Source of the DNA: Tessaracoccus flavus
Lineage (GTDB): Bacteria; Actinomycetota; Actinomycetes; Propionibacteriales; Propionibacteriaceae
Reading direction: 5' to 3'
Length of the DNA stretch: 64,000 nt
NCBI RefSeq assembly: GCF_001997295.1
Contig: NZ_CP019605.1
Coordinates: 2,418,001 to 2,482,000, forward strand
Shown here in pieces: positions 27,582-36,207 of the stretch. The position numbers and the translations under genes are program-made. Below the pieces are notes generated by a model. The model was not told the origin of the DNA and did not search any database. It was given only the letters and a program-made list of their open reading frames with translations. The first letter of the stretch is position 1; each line of letters opens with the position of its first letter.

Positions 27582-28309
27582 TGCCGATCCCCACCGTCGT
27601 GCGCGAAGTCCGCGCCTTCCTCTCCGCGTCGCTGGTTCGGCCGGTGGAGCGTCAACGCGACGAGACGCCTGAGTCCCGCCGTCGTCGGCGGATCGTGGTG
27701 GGGGTGACGCTGGTCATCGGTGCGGTCGCGCTCGGCCTGGCGCTCGCCGTCCGCCCCGGCGATCCCCTGTTCTACGCCGCGACGCTCGGTGTGGCGGCCA
27801 TCTGGACGGTCGGGGCGCTCGTCTCCGGCCCCCTTCACCTCGGAGAGGGGCATACGCGCGACGGCGGCCGCAGCAGAGGTGTCGTGCAGGGCATCCTGCT
27901 CGGCCTTGGCCTCATGGGCATCTTCCTGGCCGGAGCCCTCGTCGTCGAGCAGATCCCGCTGCTTCGCGGCCCGGTGCTCGACCTCCTCGACCACGCCCGG
28001 TTCGGCTCGCTGTGGGTGGTGGCGTTGGTGACCGTCATCAACGGCATCGCAGAGGAGCTGTTCTTCCGCGGCGCCGTCTACGCCTCGCTCGACAGCCGCT
28101 TCAACGGCATCGGGTCCACACTCCTGTACGCGGCCTCCACCCTCTTCTCGGGCGTGCCGCTGCTCACGTTCGCCGCGCTGTGCCTGGGACTCCTCACCGC
28201 CGCCCAACGACGGGTGACCGGCGGCGTCCTCGGGCCGATCGCCTCGCACCTGACCTGGTCGCTCGGCATGCTCTTCCTGCTCCCCCCGATCCTCACCCCT
28301 GGAGGTTGA
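27581..28309 (+). CDS. CPBP family intramembrane metalloprotease
   Basis: The 242-residue membrane protein has a basic cytoplasmic N-terminus (RRRRR near residue 35), six or so membrane helices and the CPBP/Abi motif 1 E-E-x-x-x-R as EELFFRGAVY (Glu158, Glu159, Arg163). Motif 2 includes Phe in TLLYAASTLF, and the final motif is the His in IASHLTWS. Relatives are type II CAAX-type intramembrane proteases or bacteriocin self-immunity factors; the substrate here is unknown. The start overlaps an 11-codon leader ORF, and one base separates its stop from the next gene, so it is co-expressed with the TspO fusion. Confidence 0.82.
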   Translation: MPIPTVVREVRAFLSASLVRPVERQRDETPESRRRRRIVVGVTLVIGAVALGLALAVRPGDPLFYAATLGVAAIWTVGALVSGPLHLGEGHTRDGGRSRGVVQGILLGLGLMGIFLAGALVVEQIPLLRGPVLDLLDHARFGSLWVVALVTVINGIAEELFFRGAVYASLDSRFNGIGSTLLYAASTLFSGVPLLTFAALCLGLLTAAQRRVTGGVLGPIASHLTWSLGMLFLLPPILTPGG

Positions 28310-28310
28310 C

Positions 28311-29729
28311 ATGACTCAACGCACCGCCCTCGTCACGGGAGCATCCGGCTACGTCGGCGCCCAACTCGTCCCGGCGCTGCTCGACGCCGGCTGGCACGTG
28401 CGGGTCCTCGCCCGCACCCCCAGCAAGCTGCAGGGCGACTGGCGCGACCTCGTCGAGGTGGCCCAGGGCGACGCCACCGACCCCGATGACGTCCGGGCCG
28501 CCCTCGACGGCGTGCAGGTGGCGTACTACCTCCTCCATTCAATGGACGGTCAGGGCGACTACCGCGAGCGCGACCGCCGCATGGCGCACACGTTCGCCGA
28601 GGCGGCGGTGGCGCAGGGAGTGGGCCGCCTCGTCTACCTCAGCGGGTTGCACCCCGAGGGACCCCTGTCGACGCACCTCGCGTCGCGGGTCGAGGTGGGC
28701 GACATTCTGCTCGCTTCCGGCGTTCCGACGGCCGTGCTGCAGGCGGGCGTCGTGCTGGGCGACGGGTCGGCGTCGTTCGACATGCTGCGGCACCTCACCG
28801 AGCGACTGCCCGTCGCGATCGGCCCGAAGTGGCTGCGCAACCGGATCCAGCCGATCGCGATCGACGACGTCGTGCACTACCTCGTCCGCGCCGCGGAGCT
28901 GGATCCGCAGGTGAACCGCACCATCGACATCGGCATGGACGAGATCCTCACGTACCGGGACATGATGCGGCGCTATGCACGCGCGACCGGGCTGCTCCCC
29001 CGGATCATCGGTACGGTGCCTGTGCTGACCCCGTGGCTCGCCTCCCACTGGGTGGGGGTGGTGACCCCGGTGGATTCCGGGATCGCTAAGCCACTCGTCG
29101 GCAGCCTCATTCACGAGGCGGTCAAGAGCGAGGACGACGCCGCCACTCTGTTGGGCGATCCTCCCGGGGGTGTGCTGGGGTTCGACGCGGCCGTGCGTCG
29201 CGCCACGGACGGGGTGGACCCCCACCGTTGGTCGCGCACCCTCTTCAAGGTGGGTGCCGGCGTTGCGGCCACGGCCGTCGCGGGCTCGCTGCTCACAGCG
29301 CCGGACAGCGCCTGGTACCGACGGCTGCGCAAGCCCGTCTTCCAGCCCCCGCCCGTGGCCTTCCCCGTCGTCTGGACTGCGCTGTACGCGCTGATCACAG
29401 TGGCGGGCACCGCGACGATCGCGGACCTCCACGAGGACGATCGCGCCGACGAGGCGCAGGGTTTCGGGAGGGCGCTGGCCGCCAACCTCGTGCTGAACGC
29501 CGCATGGAGCGGGCTGTTCTTCCGTGCAAAGAACCCGCCGCTTGCGACGGCGGGCGCTGCGGTGCTCGCCGCGTCGTCGGCCGACCTGTCGCGCCGCGCG
29601 GCCTCTGCGGGCGAGGGCAAGGCTGCGGCCTTCGGGGCCTACGCAGCCTGGTGCACGTTCGCGACCCTCCTCTCCGCCGCCGTCGCCCGACTCAACCCTT
29701 CCAGTCGGTCACCGCGGCTCCCCAAGTAG
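28311..29729 (+). CDS. fusion of an NAD(P)-binding epimerase-like domain and a TspO/MBR domain
   Basis: Residues 1-~300 are an atypical extended SDR (NmrA/epimerase-like) with ALVTGASGYVGAQLVPALL and VGRLVYLSGLHPEG. Residues ~320-472 form a five-helix TspO/tryptophan-rich sensory domain with WYRRLRKPVFQPPP, FPVVWTALY, LNAAWSGLFF and AYAAWCTFATLLSAAVARLN. TspO binds porphyrins and steroid-like ligands in membranes. The fusion places an NAD(P)-dependent reductase-like domain on the cytoplasmic side. It is 1 bp downstream of the CPBP gene. A chimera by sequencing error is unlikely, because one frame spans both without a break. Function of the pair is unknown. Confidence 0.85.
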   Translation: MTQRTALVTGASGYVGAQLVPALLDAGWHVRVLARTPSKLQGDWRDLVEVAQGDATDPDDVRAALDGVQVAYYLLHSMDGQGDYRERDRRMAHTFAEAAVAQGVGRLVYLSGLHPEGPLSTHLASRVEVGDILLASGVPTAVLQAGVVLGDGSASFDMLRHLTERLPVAIGPKWLRNRIQPIAIDDVVHYLVRAAELDPQVNRTIDIGMDEILTYRDMMRRYARATGLLPRIIGTVPVLTPWLASHWVGVVTPVDSGIAKPLVGSLIHEAVKSEDDAATLLGDPPGGVLGFDAAVRRATDGVDPHRWSRTLFKVGAGVAATAVAGSLLTAPDSAWYRRLRKPVFQPPPVAFPVVWTALYALITVAGTATIADLHEDDRADEAQGFGRALAANLVLNAAWSGLFFRAKNPPLATAGAAVLAASSADLSRRAASAGEGKAAAFGAYAAWCTFATLLSAAVARLNPSSRSPRLPK

Positions 29730-29746
29730 CGCGCGACCGTGAACCC

Positions 29747-29798
29747 GTCTCCCCGAGTAGGGAACGAGGAACGAGCGACCGTATCGAGGGGGCGTCCC
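29747..29798. repeat. half copy of the CTCCCCGAGTAGGG hairpin-element family
   Basis: The segment from GTCTCCCCGAGTAGG at 29747 through CGACCGTATCGAGG matches the 5' arm of the elements at 32.8 and 33.0 kb almost base for base. The 3' arm is missing. It lies just downstream of the TspO-fusion stop. Confidence 0.75.
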
Positions 29799-29915
29799 TC
29801 AAGGCCGCGCCGACTGATGAGCCGCCCTCGCGCGAGCCGTTGGATAGGCGGCGAGACGGATGGCCAAAACGACCTCGACCTCGTGCGCTCCCGGCCGGAG
29901 TGCTGAGATTGAGAC

Positions 29916-30587
29916 ATGGACATCTTGTTCGACACCGCCAACCTCGACGACATCGAGCGCCTCACCCCCATCTACCCGGTCACCGGCGTAACCACCAACC
30001 CCTCCATCCTCAAGGCGGAGGGGAAGATCGACTTCTACCCACACATGCGTCGGATCCGGGAGATCATTGGGCCGAACCGGACCCTCCACGTGCAGGTCCT
30101 GGCGAAGACCGCCCAGGGCATGATCGACGATGCCCACCGCCTACTCGACAAGATCGACGCGGACGTCTACCCGAAGATCCCCACCACCGAGGCGGGAATC
30201 GCGGCGATGCGTCACCTCAAGGAGGAGGGCGTCAAGGTGACCGCCACCGCGATCTACTCGAAGACGCAGGGCTTCCTCGCCATCGCGACGGGGGTGGACT
30301 ACCTCGCCCCCTATTACAACCGGATGCAGAGCCTCGACATCGACACCCGCGGCACCATCGAGGTGCTGGCCGGGTTCATCAAGCGGTTCGACGCCCCCGG
30401 CAAGATCATGGCGGCGAGCTTCAAGAACGTGGCCCAGGTCTCGCACGCGCTCGAGTCCGGCGCCGACGCGGTCACGCTGTCACCCAAGCTGCTCCGGGCC
30501 GCTCTCTCGGCCCCGGACATCGACCGCGCCGTCGACGACTTCATCAAGGACTGGAAGGCCATCTACGGCACCACCGAACTCCCCTGA
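29916..30587 (+). CDS. transaldolase / fructose-6-phosphate aldolase-like protein
   Basis: The 223-residue single-domain barrel starts MDILFDTANLDDIERL and has GVTTNPSILKAEG, the hallmark of the FSA/TalC group. The Schiff-base Lys lies in YPKIPTTEAGIAAM, matching the V-K-I/V-P-x-T site near residue 86. The FSA-type VTATAIYSKTQGFLAI and LAPYYNRM follow. Classical transaldolases are longer. It would make or cleave fructose 6-phosphate-type aldol products in the cytoplasm; which donor is used is open. It stands alone between repeat sequences. The last ~12 bp before the next gene region border the 29-bp inverted repeat. Confidence 0.87.
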   Translation: MDILFDTANLDDIERLTPIYPVTGVTTNPSILKAEGKIDFYPHMRRIREIIGPNRTLHVQVLAKTAQGMIDDAHRLLDKIDADVYPKIPTTEAGIAAMRHLKEEGVKVTATAIYSKTQGFLAIATGVDYLAPYYNRMQSLDIDTRGTIEVLAGFIKRFDAPGKIMAASFKNVAQVSHALESGADAVTLSPKLLRAALSAPDIDRAVDDFIKDWKAIYGTTELP

Positions 30588-30598
30588 ACGGTCGGGGA

Positions 30599-30688
30599 AG
30601 GCGTTGAGCAAGTGAGATGGGTCAACGAATAGAAACACTGTTACACCGGCGTGTCGCGACGTTGACCCATCTCATTTGCTCAACGCCT
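30599..30688. repeat. 29-bp inverted repeat with 32-nt loop
   Basis: The arm from 30599 to 30627 (AGGCGTTGAGCAAGTGAGAT...) is the reverse complement of 30660-30688 with a single G/A difference. The 3' arm enters the last codons of the convergent alpha/beta hydrolase gene. It could act as a bidirectional terminator or be a mini mobile element. Confidence 0.9.
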
Positions 30689-31573
30689 CGCCCGCCCGAC
30701 GGCTGCGTCGAGGAACCGGGCGACGCGGTCGATATAGCCCTGGCGGTCCTCGAAGTACGCACCGCAGTGGTCCACGCCCTCGAAGGTCACCAACTCACAG
30801 TTGGGTCCAGCGGCGCGGGCCAGTTGGACAGCGTGGTCATACGGGATGACGCGGTCGTCGGTGCCGTGGATGAGCAACACTGGCCGCGGCGCGAGCGCCG
30901 GGGCAGCGTCGAGGGGCCGCACCTGCGCGTAGGAATACCCGTAGCGGAGGCGGTTGATCAGGTCTGCTAGGGGGACTATGGGTTCCGACGGCAGCCGGTA
31001 TCGGCGGTAGTTCGCGGCCACCACCTCGCCCATCGTCGAGAACGGCGAGTCGAGCACGAACGCCGCGACCCTCGGGTCGGTGGCGCCCTCCAGGATGGCT
31101 GTCGAGGCGCCCATCGAGAAGCCGACCACGACGATCCGCGCGTCGGGACGGCGCGACGAGGCCAGGTCGATGGCCGCTCTCAGGTCGGCCTGTTCGTGGT
31201 GGGAGAGCGACTGGGGACCGTCATCGGAATCCCCGTTGCCGCGGAAGTCGAACAGCAGCACGGTGTGGCCGGCACGCCACAGCCCCGATCCGATGCCGAG
31301 CATGTCCGACTTCGTGCCCCGGTGCCCGTGGGCGCAGATGACGACGGTGCCCGACCCGGGCTGGTCGAGCCACCAGCCCGCGAGCCCCACCCCGTCGGCG
31401 GTTGCGAAGCGGACGTCCTCGCTGTCGGCGCGGACTTCGAAAGGGGTGAAAGCGTAGTCCGGCCAGGGCCGACGCGGACCGTTGAGACTCCAGGCCGTGT
31501 AACCCGCCACCCCCAGCACCCCGAGGGCGGCTCCGCCGGAGAGGCTGGCGAGGGCGGTGGTGAGGCGACGCAT
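30680..31573 (-). CDS. membrane-anchored alpha/beta hydrolase
   Basis: From the ATG at 31573 the product is 297 residues: an N-terminal anchor (MRRLTTALASLSGGAALGVL), then an alpha/beta hydrolase with the oxyanion ICAHGHRGTK and nucleophile elbow VVGFSMGAST. The acid lies in LIHGTDDRVIPY and the His in GVDHCGAYF. A longer GTG start at 31612 lacks a ribosome site. TACGCT lies 8-13 bp upstream of the chosen ATG, so the mRNA may be leaderless. The fold resembles BAAT/dienelactone-type serine hydrolases; the substrate is unknown. Its final codons lie inside the 29-bp inverted repeat. It is divergent from the lipoate ligase gene. Confidence 0.82.
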   Translation of the reverse strand: MRRLTTALASLSGGAALGVLGVAGYTAWSLNGPRRPWPDYAFTPFEVRADSEDVRFATADGVGLAGWWLDQPGSGTVVICAHGHRGTKSDMLGIGSGLWRAGHTVLLFDFRGNGDSDDGPQSLSHHEQADLRAAIDLASSRRPDARIVVVGFSMGASTAILEGATDPRVAAFVLDSPFSTMGEVVAANYRRYRLPSEPIVPLADLINRLRYGYSYAQVRPLDAAPALAPRPVLLIHGTDDRVIPYDHAVQLARAAGPNCELVTFEGVDHCGAYFEDRQGYIDRVARFLDAAVGRARR

Positions 31574-31665
31574 ATGGACGAGCGTACCGGGGTGGGCGGG
31601 GACCCCATCCACGCCTGAGGGTCCGCGCGACGGCCGCGCTGGGGACCGTCGCTAAGCTCGGAGGC

Positions 31666-32715
31666 ATGCGTGGCGAATACAAGGTTCCTGGCGGCAAGCT
31701 CGTCGCAGTCGATGTCCAGACCGAGGACGGTCGGCTGACGGAGGCGTTCATCTCCGGAGACTTCTTCCTCGAACCCGACGAGGCGCTGGACGACATCAAC
31801 GGCGCCCTGCTCGGGATGCCAGAGAACGCCTCGGTTGCCGATCTCGCCGCCGCCATCACCGCGCGGCTCTCCCCCGAGACCCGAATGATCGGCTTCAACG
31901 CCGAGGCGGTGGGCATCGCGGTGCGGCGGGCGCTCGGCCACGCCACGGACTGGTCCGATCACACCTTCGACGTCATCGGTCCGGTGACGATGGATCCGCG
32001 CATGCACGTGGCCCTCGACGAGGTCATTGCCGGCGAATTGGCTCGCGGGGAGATCAACCCCAGCCTGCGCATCTGGGATTGGGATCAGCCGCTCGTGGTG
32101 ATCGGCTCGTTCCAGAGCTACCGCAACGAGATCGACGACGAGGGCCGCGCCAAGCACGGCATCAACGTCGTGCGCCGCATCACCGGTGGCGGGGCGATGT
32201 TCATGGAGCCGGGCAACTGCGTGACCTACTCGCTGGTCGTCCCAGCCTCCCTCGTTGAGGGCCTCAGCTTCGAGCGCTCCTACGAGTTCCTCGACCAGTG
32301 GGTCATGGGCGCGTTGGCGGAGCTGGGCGTCAACGCGCGCTACGTGCCGCTAAACGACATCGCCTCGGACGAGGGGAAGATCGCCGGTGCGGCCCAGCGC
32401 CGTGTGACCGGCGGAGTGGTGGTTCACCACGTGACGATGGCGTACGACATCGATGCGGACAAGATGCTCGAGGTCCTGCGGATCGGTCGGGAGAAGCTGT
32501 CCGACAAGGGCACGAAGTCGGCGAACAAGCGCGTCGACCCGTTACGCTCCCAGACCCAGCTCCCCCGCGATGAGATCCTCGAGGCCTTTCTCACCCACTT
32601 CGAGGGGCGCTACGAGACCGCGCGCCGCGACTACACCGACGACGAGCTCGCCAAGGCCAAGCACCTGGTGGAGACGAAGTTCTCCTCCGACGAGTGGACC
32701 AAGCGCATCCCCTGA
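31666..32715 (+). CDS. lipoate-protein ligase with accessory domain at the N-terminus
   Basis: The 349-residue protein starts behind GGAGG. Residues 1-~85 match the small accessory domain usually at the C-terminus of LplA (YKVPGGKLVAVDV and FFLEPDEALDDIN). Residues ~95-349 are the catalytic ligase domain with VVIGSFQSYRNEID, the lipoyl-AMP site RRITGGGAMF (Arg170-Gly176) and GKIAGAAQRR carrying the catalytic Lys. It would attach free or scavenged lipoate to E2 and glycine-cleavage H proteins. The E2 gene at 24.9 kb is a plausible client. The swapped domain order is seen in some bacteria and archaea but differs from E. coli LplA. Confidence 0.88.
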   Translation: MRGEYKVPGGKLVAVDVQTEDGRLTEAFISGDFFLEPDEALDDINGALLGMPENASVADLAAAITARLSPETRMIGFNAEAVGIAVRRALGHATDWSDHTFDVIGPVTMDPRMHVALDEVIAGELARGEINPSLRIWDWDQPLVVIGSFQSYRNEIDDEGRAKHGINVVRRITGGGAMFMEPGNCVTYSLVVPASLVEGLSFERSYEFLDQWVMGALAELGVNARYVPLNDIASDEGKIAGAAQRRVTGGVVVHHVTMAYDIDADKMLEVLRIGREKLSDKGTKSANKRVDPLRSQTQLPRDEILEAFLTHFEGRYETARRDYTDDELAKAKHLVETKFSSDEWTKRIP

Positions 32716-32761
32716 CCCTCGGTCTCCAGAGGCAAGGAACAAGCGACCGCAAACCCGTCGC

Positions 32762-33200
32762 TCTGAGTAGGGAGCGAGGAACGAGCGACCGGCCCTCCCG
32801 TCTCCCCGAGTACGGAGCGAGGAAAGAGCGACCGGCCCTCCCGTCTCCCCGAGTAGGGAGCGAGGAACGAGCGACCGTATCGAGGGGCGTCCCACGACGT
32901 CTCACCGACTCGAGAAAACAGGAAGGTCACGAGCCCTTCGATACACGGCCGCTCGTCCCTCGCGGCCGCTACTCAGGGAGACGTTGAACAGGGAGCGAGG
33001 AACGAGCGGCCGGCCCTCCCGTCTCCCCGAGTAGAGAGCGAGGAACGAGCGACCGTATCGAGGGGCGTCCCACGACGTCTCACCGACTCGAGAAAACAGG
33101 AAAGTCACGAGCCCTTCGATACACGGCCGCTCGTCCCTCGCGGCCGCTACTCAGGGGGACGTGGTGGGCCGGCCGCTCGCTGTTCGCGGCCGCTACTCAG
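32762..33200. repeat. tandem array of GC-rich hairpin elements (two ~153-bp copies plus partial units)
   Basis: Copies at 32833-32985 and 33011-33163 are nearly identical and offset by 178 bp. Each has a 5' arm (GTCTCCCCGAGTAGGGAGCG..., 32843-32888 and 33021-33066) and an imperfect reverse-complement 3' arm (...GCTACTCAGGGAGAC, 32933-32982 and 33111-33160). The transcript would fold into a long hairpin. Partial 5' arms precede them at 32762-32832, and GCGGCCGCTACTCAG recurs near 33186. The stretch 33200-33361 holds only a weak hairpin (33336-33358) after the fucose operon. Confidence 0.85.
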
Positions 33201-33361
33201 CTTCCCCGCCGTTCCGGCACCGTGGGTGAGGGAAGGCAGCGCGTCCCGAAGGGTGCCGTTCAACGACATGTACGACCACTATGGTCGCGCGCGTCACCAA
33301 ACTGACCCCTTCAGAGTGGGTAAAGAGAAGCCCCACTTCCAGGTGAGGAAGCTGGAAGGGA

Positions 33362-33799
33362 TCAGGGCTGCCGGACGCCGATGGTGAGGAGCAGGTTCGC
33401 GTAGATGCGCTGCTCGCCTGAGGCGATGACGATGCCGACATCGTCCTTCTTCGCCTCGTCGTAGAAGTCCCAGCGCGAGATCTCGACGAACTCGACACCG
33501 GGCAGGGCGGCACGGTACTCGTCGTGCGCCTCGATCTTGTCGGGGCGCAGTTCCGGCGGAGCGTCGGGCGCGGGCGTCATGATGCCGGCCTGCTCAATCG
33601 GCACGGCCTGCTTCAGCACGTCGAGGATCTGGCCGACGCCGAGCAACCCGGGCGCCAGGTTCAGATAGATCCTGCGTGCCCGGGCCGGTGCCCCCGTCTC
33701 GTGCGGGTAGTTGCCGTCGGTGATGAGGATCTTGCTGCCGTGCCCGGCGCGGCCCAGTGCGTCGAGCAGTTCGGGGTGGATGAGTGGTCCGTTGAGCAT
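33362..33799 (-). CDS. fucU: L-fucose mutarotase (RbsD/FucU family)
   Basis: The 145-residue protein starts MLNGPLIHPELLDALGRAGHGSKILITDGNY, the RbsD/FucU signature in which H (GHGS) and D (TDGNY) are catalytic. It continues with APARARRIYLNLAPG and ends with EQRIYANLLLTIGV, whose Tyr contacts the sugar. FucU interconverts alpha- and beta-L-fucose, feeding the isomerase. It is the last gene of the seven-gene fucose operon, 13 bp after the LacI gene. RbsD (ribose pyranase) is the paralogous alternative, but the fucI gene upstream favours fucose. Confidence 0.87.
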   Translation of the reverse strand: MLNGPLIHPELLDALGRAGHGSKILITDGNYPHETGAPARARRIYLNLAPGLLGVGQILDVLKQAVPIEQAGIMTPAPDAPPELRPDKIEAHDEYRAALPGVEFVEISRWDFYDEAKKDDVGIVIASGEQRIYANLLLTIGVRQP

Positions 33800-33812
33800 T
33801 GAGATTGCCTTC

Positions 33813-34799
33813 CTAGGTGGATTCGCGGACGACGAGAGTGGGGACGATGAGCTCGGCGGCTGGATGACCGCCGTCCAACAGCTGCCCGAGGGCGGCCGCG
33901 GCGCGCTCCCCCACGGTCTTGAAGTCCTGCCGGATGGTGGTCAGCGGAGGGAGGTAGGAGTCGGCGCCGGGCGCGTCGTCGAACCCCACCACGCGGACGT
34001 CGCCGGGCACTGAACGTCCCGAGCGCTGGAGCCCCTGGAGGCAGCGCAACGCCAGCTGATCGTTGGCGGCGAAAATGGCGTCCGTGTCCGGGGGTAGCTC
34101 GTCGATGAGAGGGCCTGCCGCGGCCGCCTCCCACGAATCGGCGTGCAGCACAGTCGGCTCGATACCCGCCGCACGACAGGCCTCCTCGTAGCCCTCGCGA
34201 CGGAGCTGTGCGTCGTTCCAGTCCTGCGGACCAGCGACATGGACGATCCGCCGGGCGCCCCGCTCCACAAGGTGCTCAACCGCCAGAGATGCGCCGCGAT
34301 GATGATCGACGGCCACCCCGACGACCGTGTCGGGCAGCGCCTCCGCCTGACCGACGTAGACCGTCGGCACAGCCGCCGCGACCCTCGACACCCAGCCGTT
34401 CGACTCGGACCGGCCGCCCAGCACGATCACGCCATCCGCACCGACCGGCACCAGGTCGGTCAACGCCAGCGACTCGAAGTCGTCGGTCCTGATCACAGTG
34501 ATGGAGACGTGCAGGTCCAGAGCCGACAGGTGCTGGCACACCGCGACGAACGTGGTGGCGTGCCCGTGGTAGAGCGGCACTGCGTCGATGACGTGCACCG
34601 ACCCCGTGCGGCGTGCGGAGAGAGACCGTGCAGCCAGGTTGGGTTGATAGTTGAGCTCTCGGACGGCCCGCAGGACGCGCTCGCGGGTGGCCTCGGCCAC
34701 GGTGTCGACCCCACGCACCACCCGCGAGGCCGTCTGCATGGACACGCCTGCCACCTCGGCGATGTCGCGCAGGTTGGCCCGAGGGGCGCGCCTACTCAT
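33813..34799 (-). CDS. LacI family regulator of the fucose operon
   Basis: The 328-residue protein begins at ATG 34799 (MSRRAPRANLRDIAEVAGVS), overlapping the kinase stop by 8 bp. The open frame upstream of this lies inside the kinase gene. It has a LacI helix-turn-helix (DIAEVAGVSMQTASRVVRG), the hinge PNLAARSLSARRTGSV, and a periplasmic-binding-like sensor domain with VGFDDAPGADSYLPPLTTI. It probably represses the importer and catabolic genes upstream in its own operon. Candidate operator repeats lie at 42078-42110 before the ATPase gene. The effector is presumably L-fucose or a derivative. Confidence 0.88.
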   Translation of the reverse strand: MSRRAPRANLRDIAEVAGVSMQTASRVVRGVDTVAEATRERVLRAVRELNYQPNLAARSLSARRTGSVHVIDAVPLYHGHATTFVAVCQHLSALDLHVSITVIRTDDFESLALTDLVPVGADGVIVLGGRSESNGWVSRVAAAVPTVYVGQAEALPDTVVGVAVDHHRGASLAVEHLVERGARRIVHVAGPQDWNDAQLRREGYEEACRAAGIEPTVLHADSWEAAAAGPLIDELPPDTDAIFAANDQLALRCLQGLQRSGRSVPGDVRVVGFDDAPGADSYLPPLTTIRQDFKTVGERAAAALGQLLDGGHPAAELIVPTLVVREST

Positions 34800-36207
34800 G
34801 GCTGGGCTCGAAGACGACGGTGCGGGCCGACTTTGCGATGACAGCGTTACGCGACGTCGCGTTGACCCGCCCCATGATCTCGAACTGCGCCAGCAGCGAC
34901 CCCAGCGACGACGCCTCCGCGGGTCCCGCGATGACGGGCACCCGCAGCGCGTCTGCGGTGAGCTGGCACAGCAACCGGTTGCGGGATCCTCCGCCCATGA
35001 GATTGAGCTGCTGCGGTGCGCTGCCGGTGAGATCAGCCAGATCCGCGACACCACGCGCATAGCGTCGGGCCAGGCTCTCCAGGATCACGCGCACAATGTC
35101 TCCCTCCGTGAACGACGCGACGTCCGCGCCCTGCGCTGCCAACGCCCTGGTGACTCGGTTGGGCATGTCCTTCGGCAGGGCGAACTGAGGCTCGTCCGGA
35201 TCGATGTGGTACCCCGTCGAGGGAGCATCCTCAGCCAGAGCGATCAATTCGACGATGTCGTGCACCCCGCCCTCGGCTCGCCACTCGCGCTGGCATTCCT
35301 GAAGGATCCAAAGACCGGTGATGTTGAACAGCGGGCGAAGGCCCGCGTCAGCCCGGGCTTCGTTGGTGAGCCCGAGGGCACGCGCCTCATCGCTCAGGAG
35401 CGGGTCGTCGCGCAGCACGCCGAGCACCGACCACGACCCGCAGCTGAGGAAATAGGTCTCCCCCGAGGGGTCGCGTTGCAGCGCGTGCACCGCGCAGGCT
35501 GTGTCGTGGGCCCCGGCGCGGACCACCGTCAGCTGCGTGAGTCCCTCGATCCGGCAGGGGCCGACGACGTCGTGCTCGGGGGTGACTGCGCCCGCCCAGC
35601 GGCGCGGGATGCCGAGCGCGCCGAACACCTCGTCGCTGAAGTCGCGGGCGCCCGGGCGGCAGAGCCCCGACGTCGACGCGATCGAGCGCGACCACACCAG
35701 CTCGCCGGTGAGCAGGTAGGTGAAGTAGTCCGGCAGGAAGAGGAACTGGTCCACCTGCTCGGCGAGGGTCGGCTCCTCGGCGATCAGGGCGAACAGTTGG
35801 TTGGCGGCGTTGATGGTGGCGGGCGCGATGCCGGTGGCCGCCCAGGCGGACTCGTCGTTCAGCCGCTCCTGGAAGCGCACGAGGGTACGCGTCGTTCGCT
35901 CATCGCGGTAAGCGACGGCGGGACCGAGTCGTCGGCCGTCAGGGCCCAGGAGTGCGAAGTCGACCCCCCAGGTGTCGACTGACACGCTCTCGGCATCGGG
36001 GAATTGTTTGACCGCCTCCCGGAGCCCTTCCACCACCTCACTCCAGATGTGGTCCAGATCCCAGCAGAGATAGCCGTCCACTTCGCGCGCCTCGTGCGGG
36101 AAGCGGTGCACCTCGACCTCATCGATCGCGCCGTCGCGCAGAGTGCCTGCGATGATGCGTCCCGACGACGACCCGAGGTCGACGGCGAGCGCTGTCGGGG
36201 TGTCCAC
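34792..36207 (-). CDS. FGGY carbohydrate kinase, RhaB-like (probable L-fuculokinase by context)
   Basis: The 471-residue kinase opens with LAVDLGSSSGRIIAG (phosphate-1 loop). It has VDTWGVDFALLGPDGR, PVAYRDERT, the F-x-P-D-Y-F-T-Y-L-L-T-G segment as FLPDYFTYLLTGELV, GAHDTACAV and the C-terminal GGGSRNRLLCQ adenosine site, all as in E. coli RhaB. It would phosphorylate a ketose, giving L-fuculose 1-phosphate here or L-rhamnulose 1-phosphate. The FucI gene immediately upstream and FucU downstream point to L-fuculose; sequence alone looks closer to RhaB than to E. coli FucK. It is fifth in the fucose operon. Confidence 0.87.
   Translation of the reverse strand: MDTPTALAVDLGSSSGRIIAGTLRDGAIDEVEVHRFPHEAREVDGYLCWDLDHIWSEVVEGLREAVKQFPDAESVSVDTWGVDFALLGPDGRRLGPAVAYRDERTTRTLVRFQERLNDESAWAATGIAPATINAANQLFALIAEEPTLAEQVDQFLFLPDYFTYLLTGELVWSRSIASTSGLCRPGARDFSDEVFGALGIPRRWAGAVTPEHDVVGPCRIEGLTQLTVVRAGAHDTACAVHALQRDPSGETYFLSCGSWSVLGVLRDDPLLSDEARALGLTNEARADAGLRPLFNITGLWILQECQREWRAEGGVHDIVELIALAEDAPSTGYHIDPDEPQFALPKDMPNRVTRALAAQGADVASFTEGDIVRVILESLARRYARGVADLADLTGSAPQQLNLMGGGSRNRLLCQLTADALRVPVIAGPAEASSLGSLLAQFEIMGRVNATSRNAVIAKSARTVVFEPSHE

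Noticed and set aside
33813..35060. Longer 415-residue version of the fucose LacI regulator
   Set aside because: The added N-terminus lies inside the kinase gene; the helix-turn-helix begins right after the ATG at 34799.
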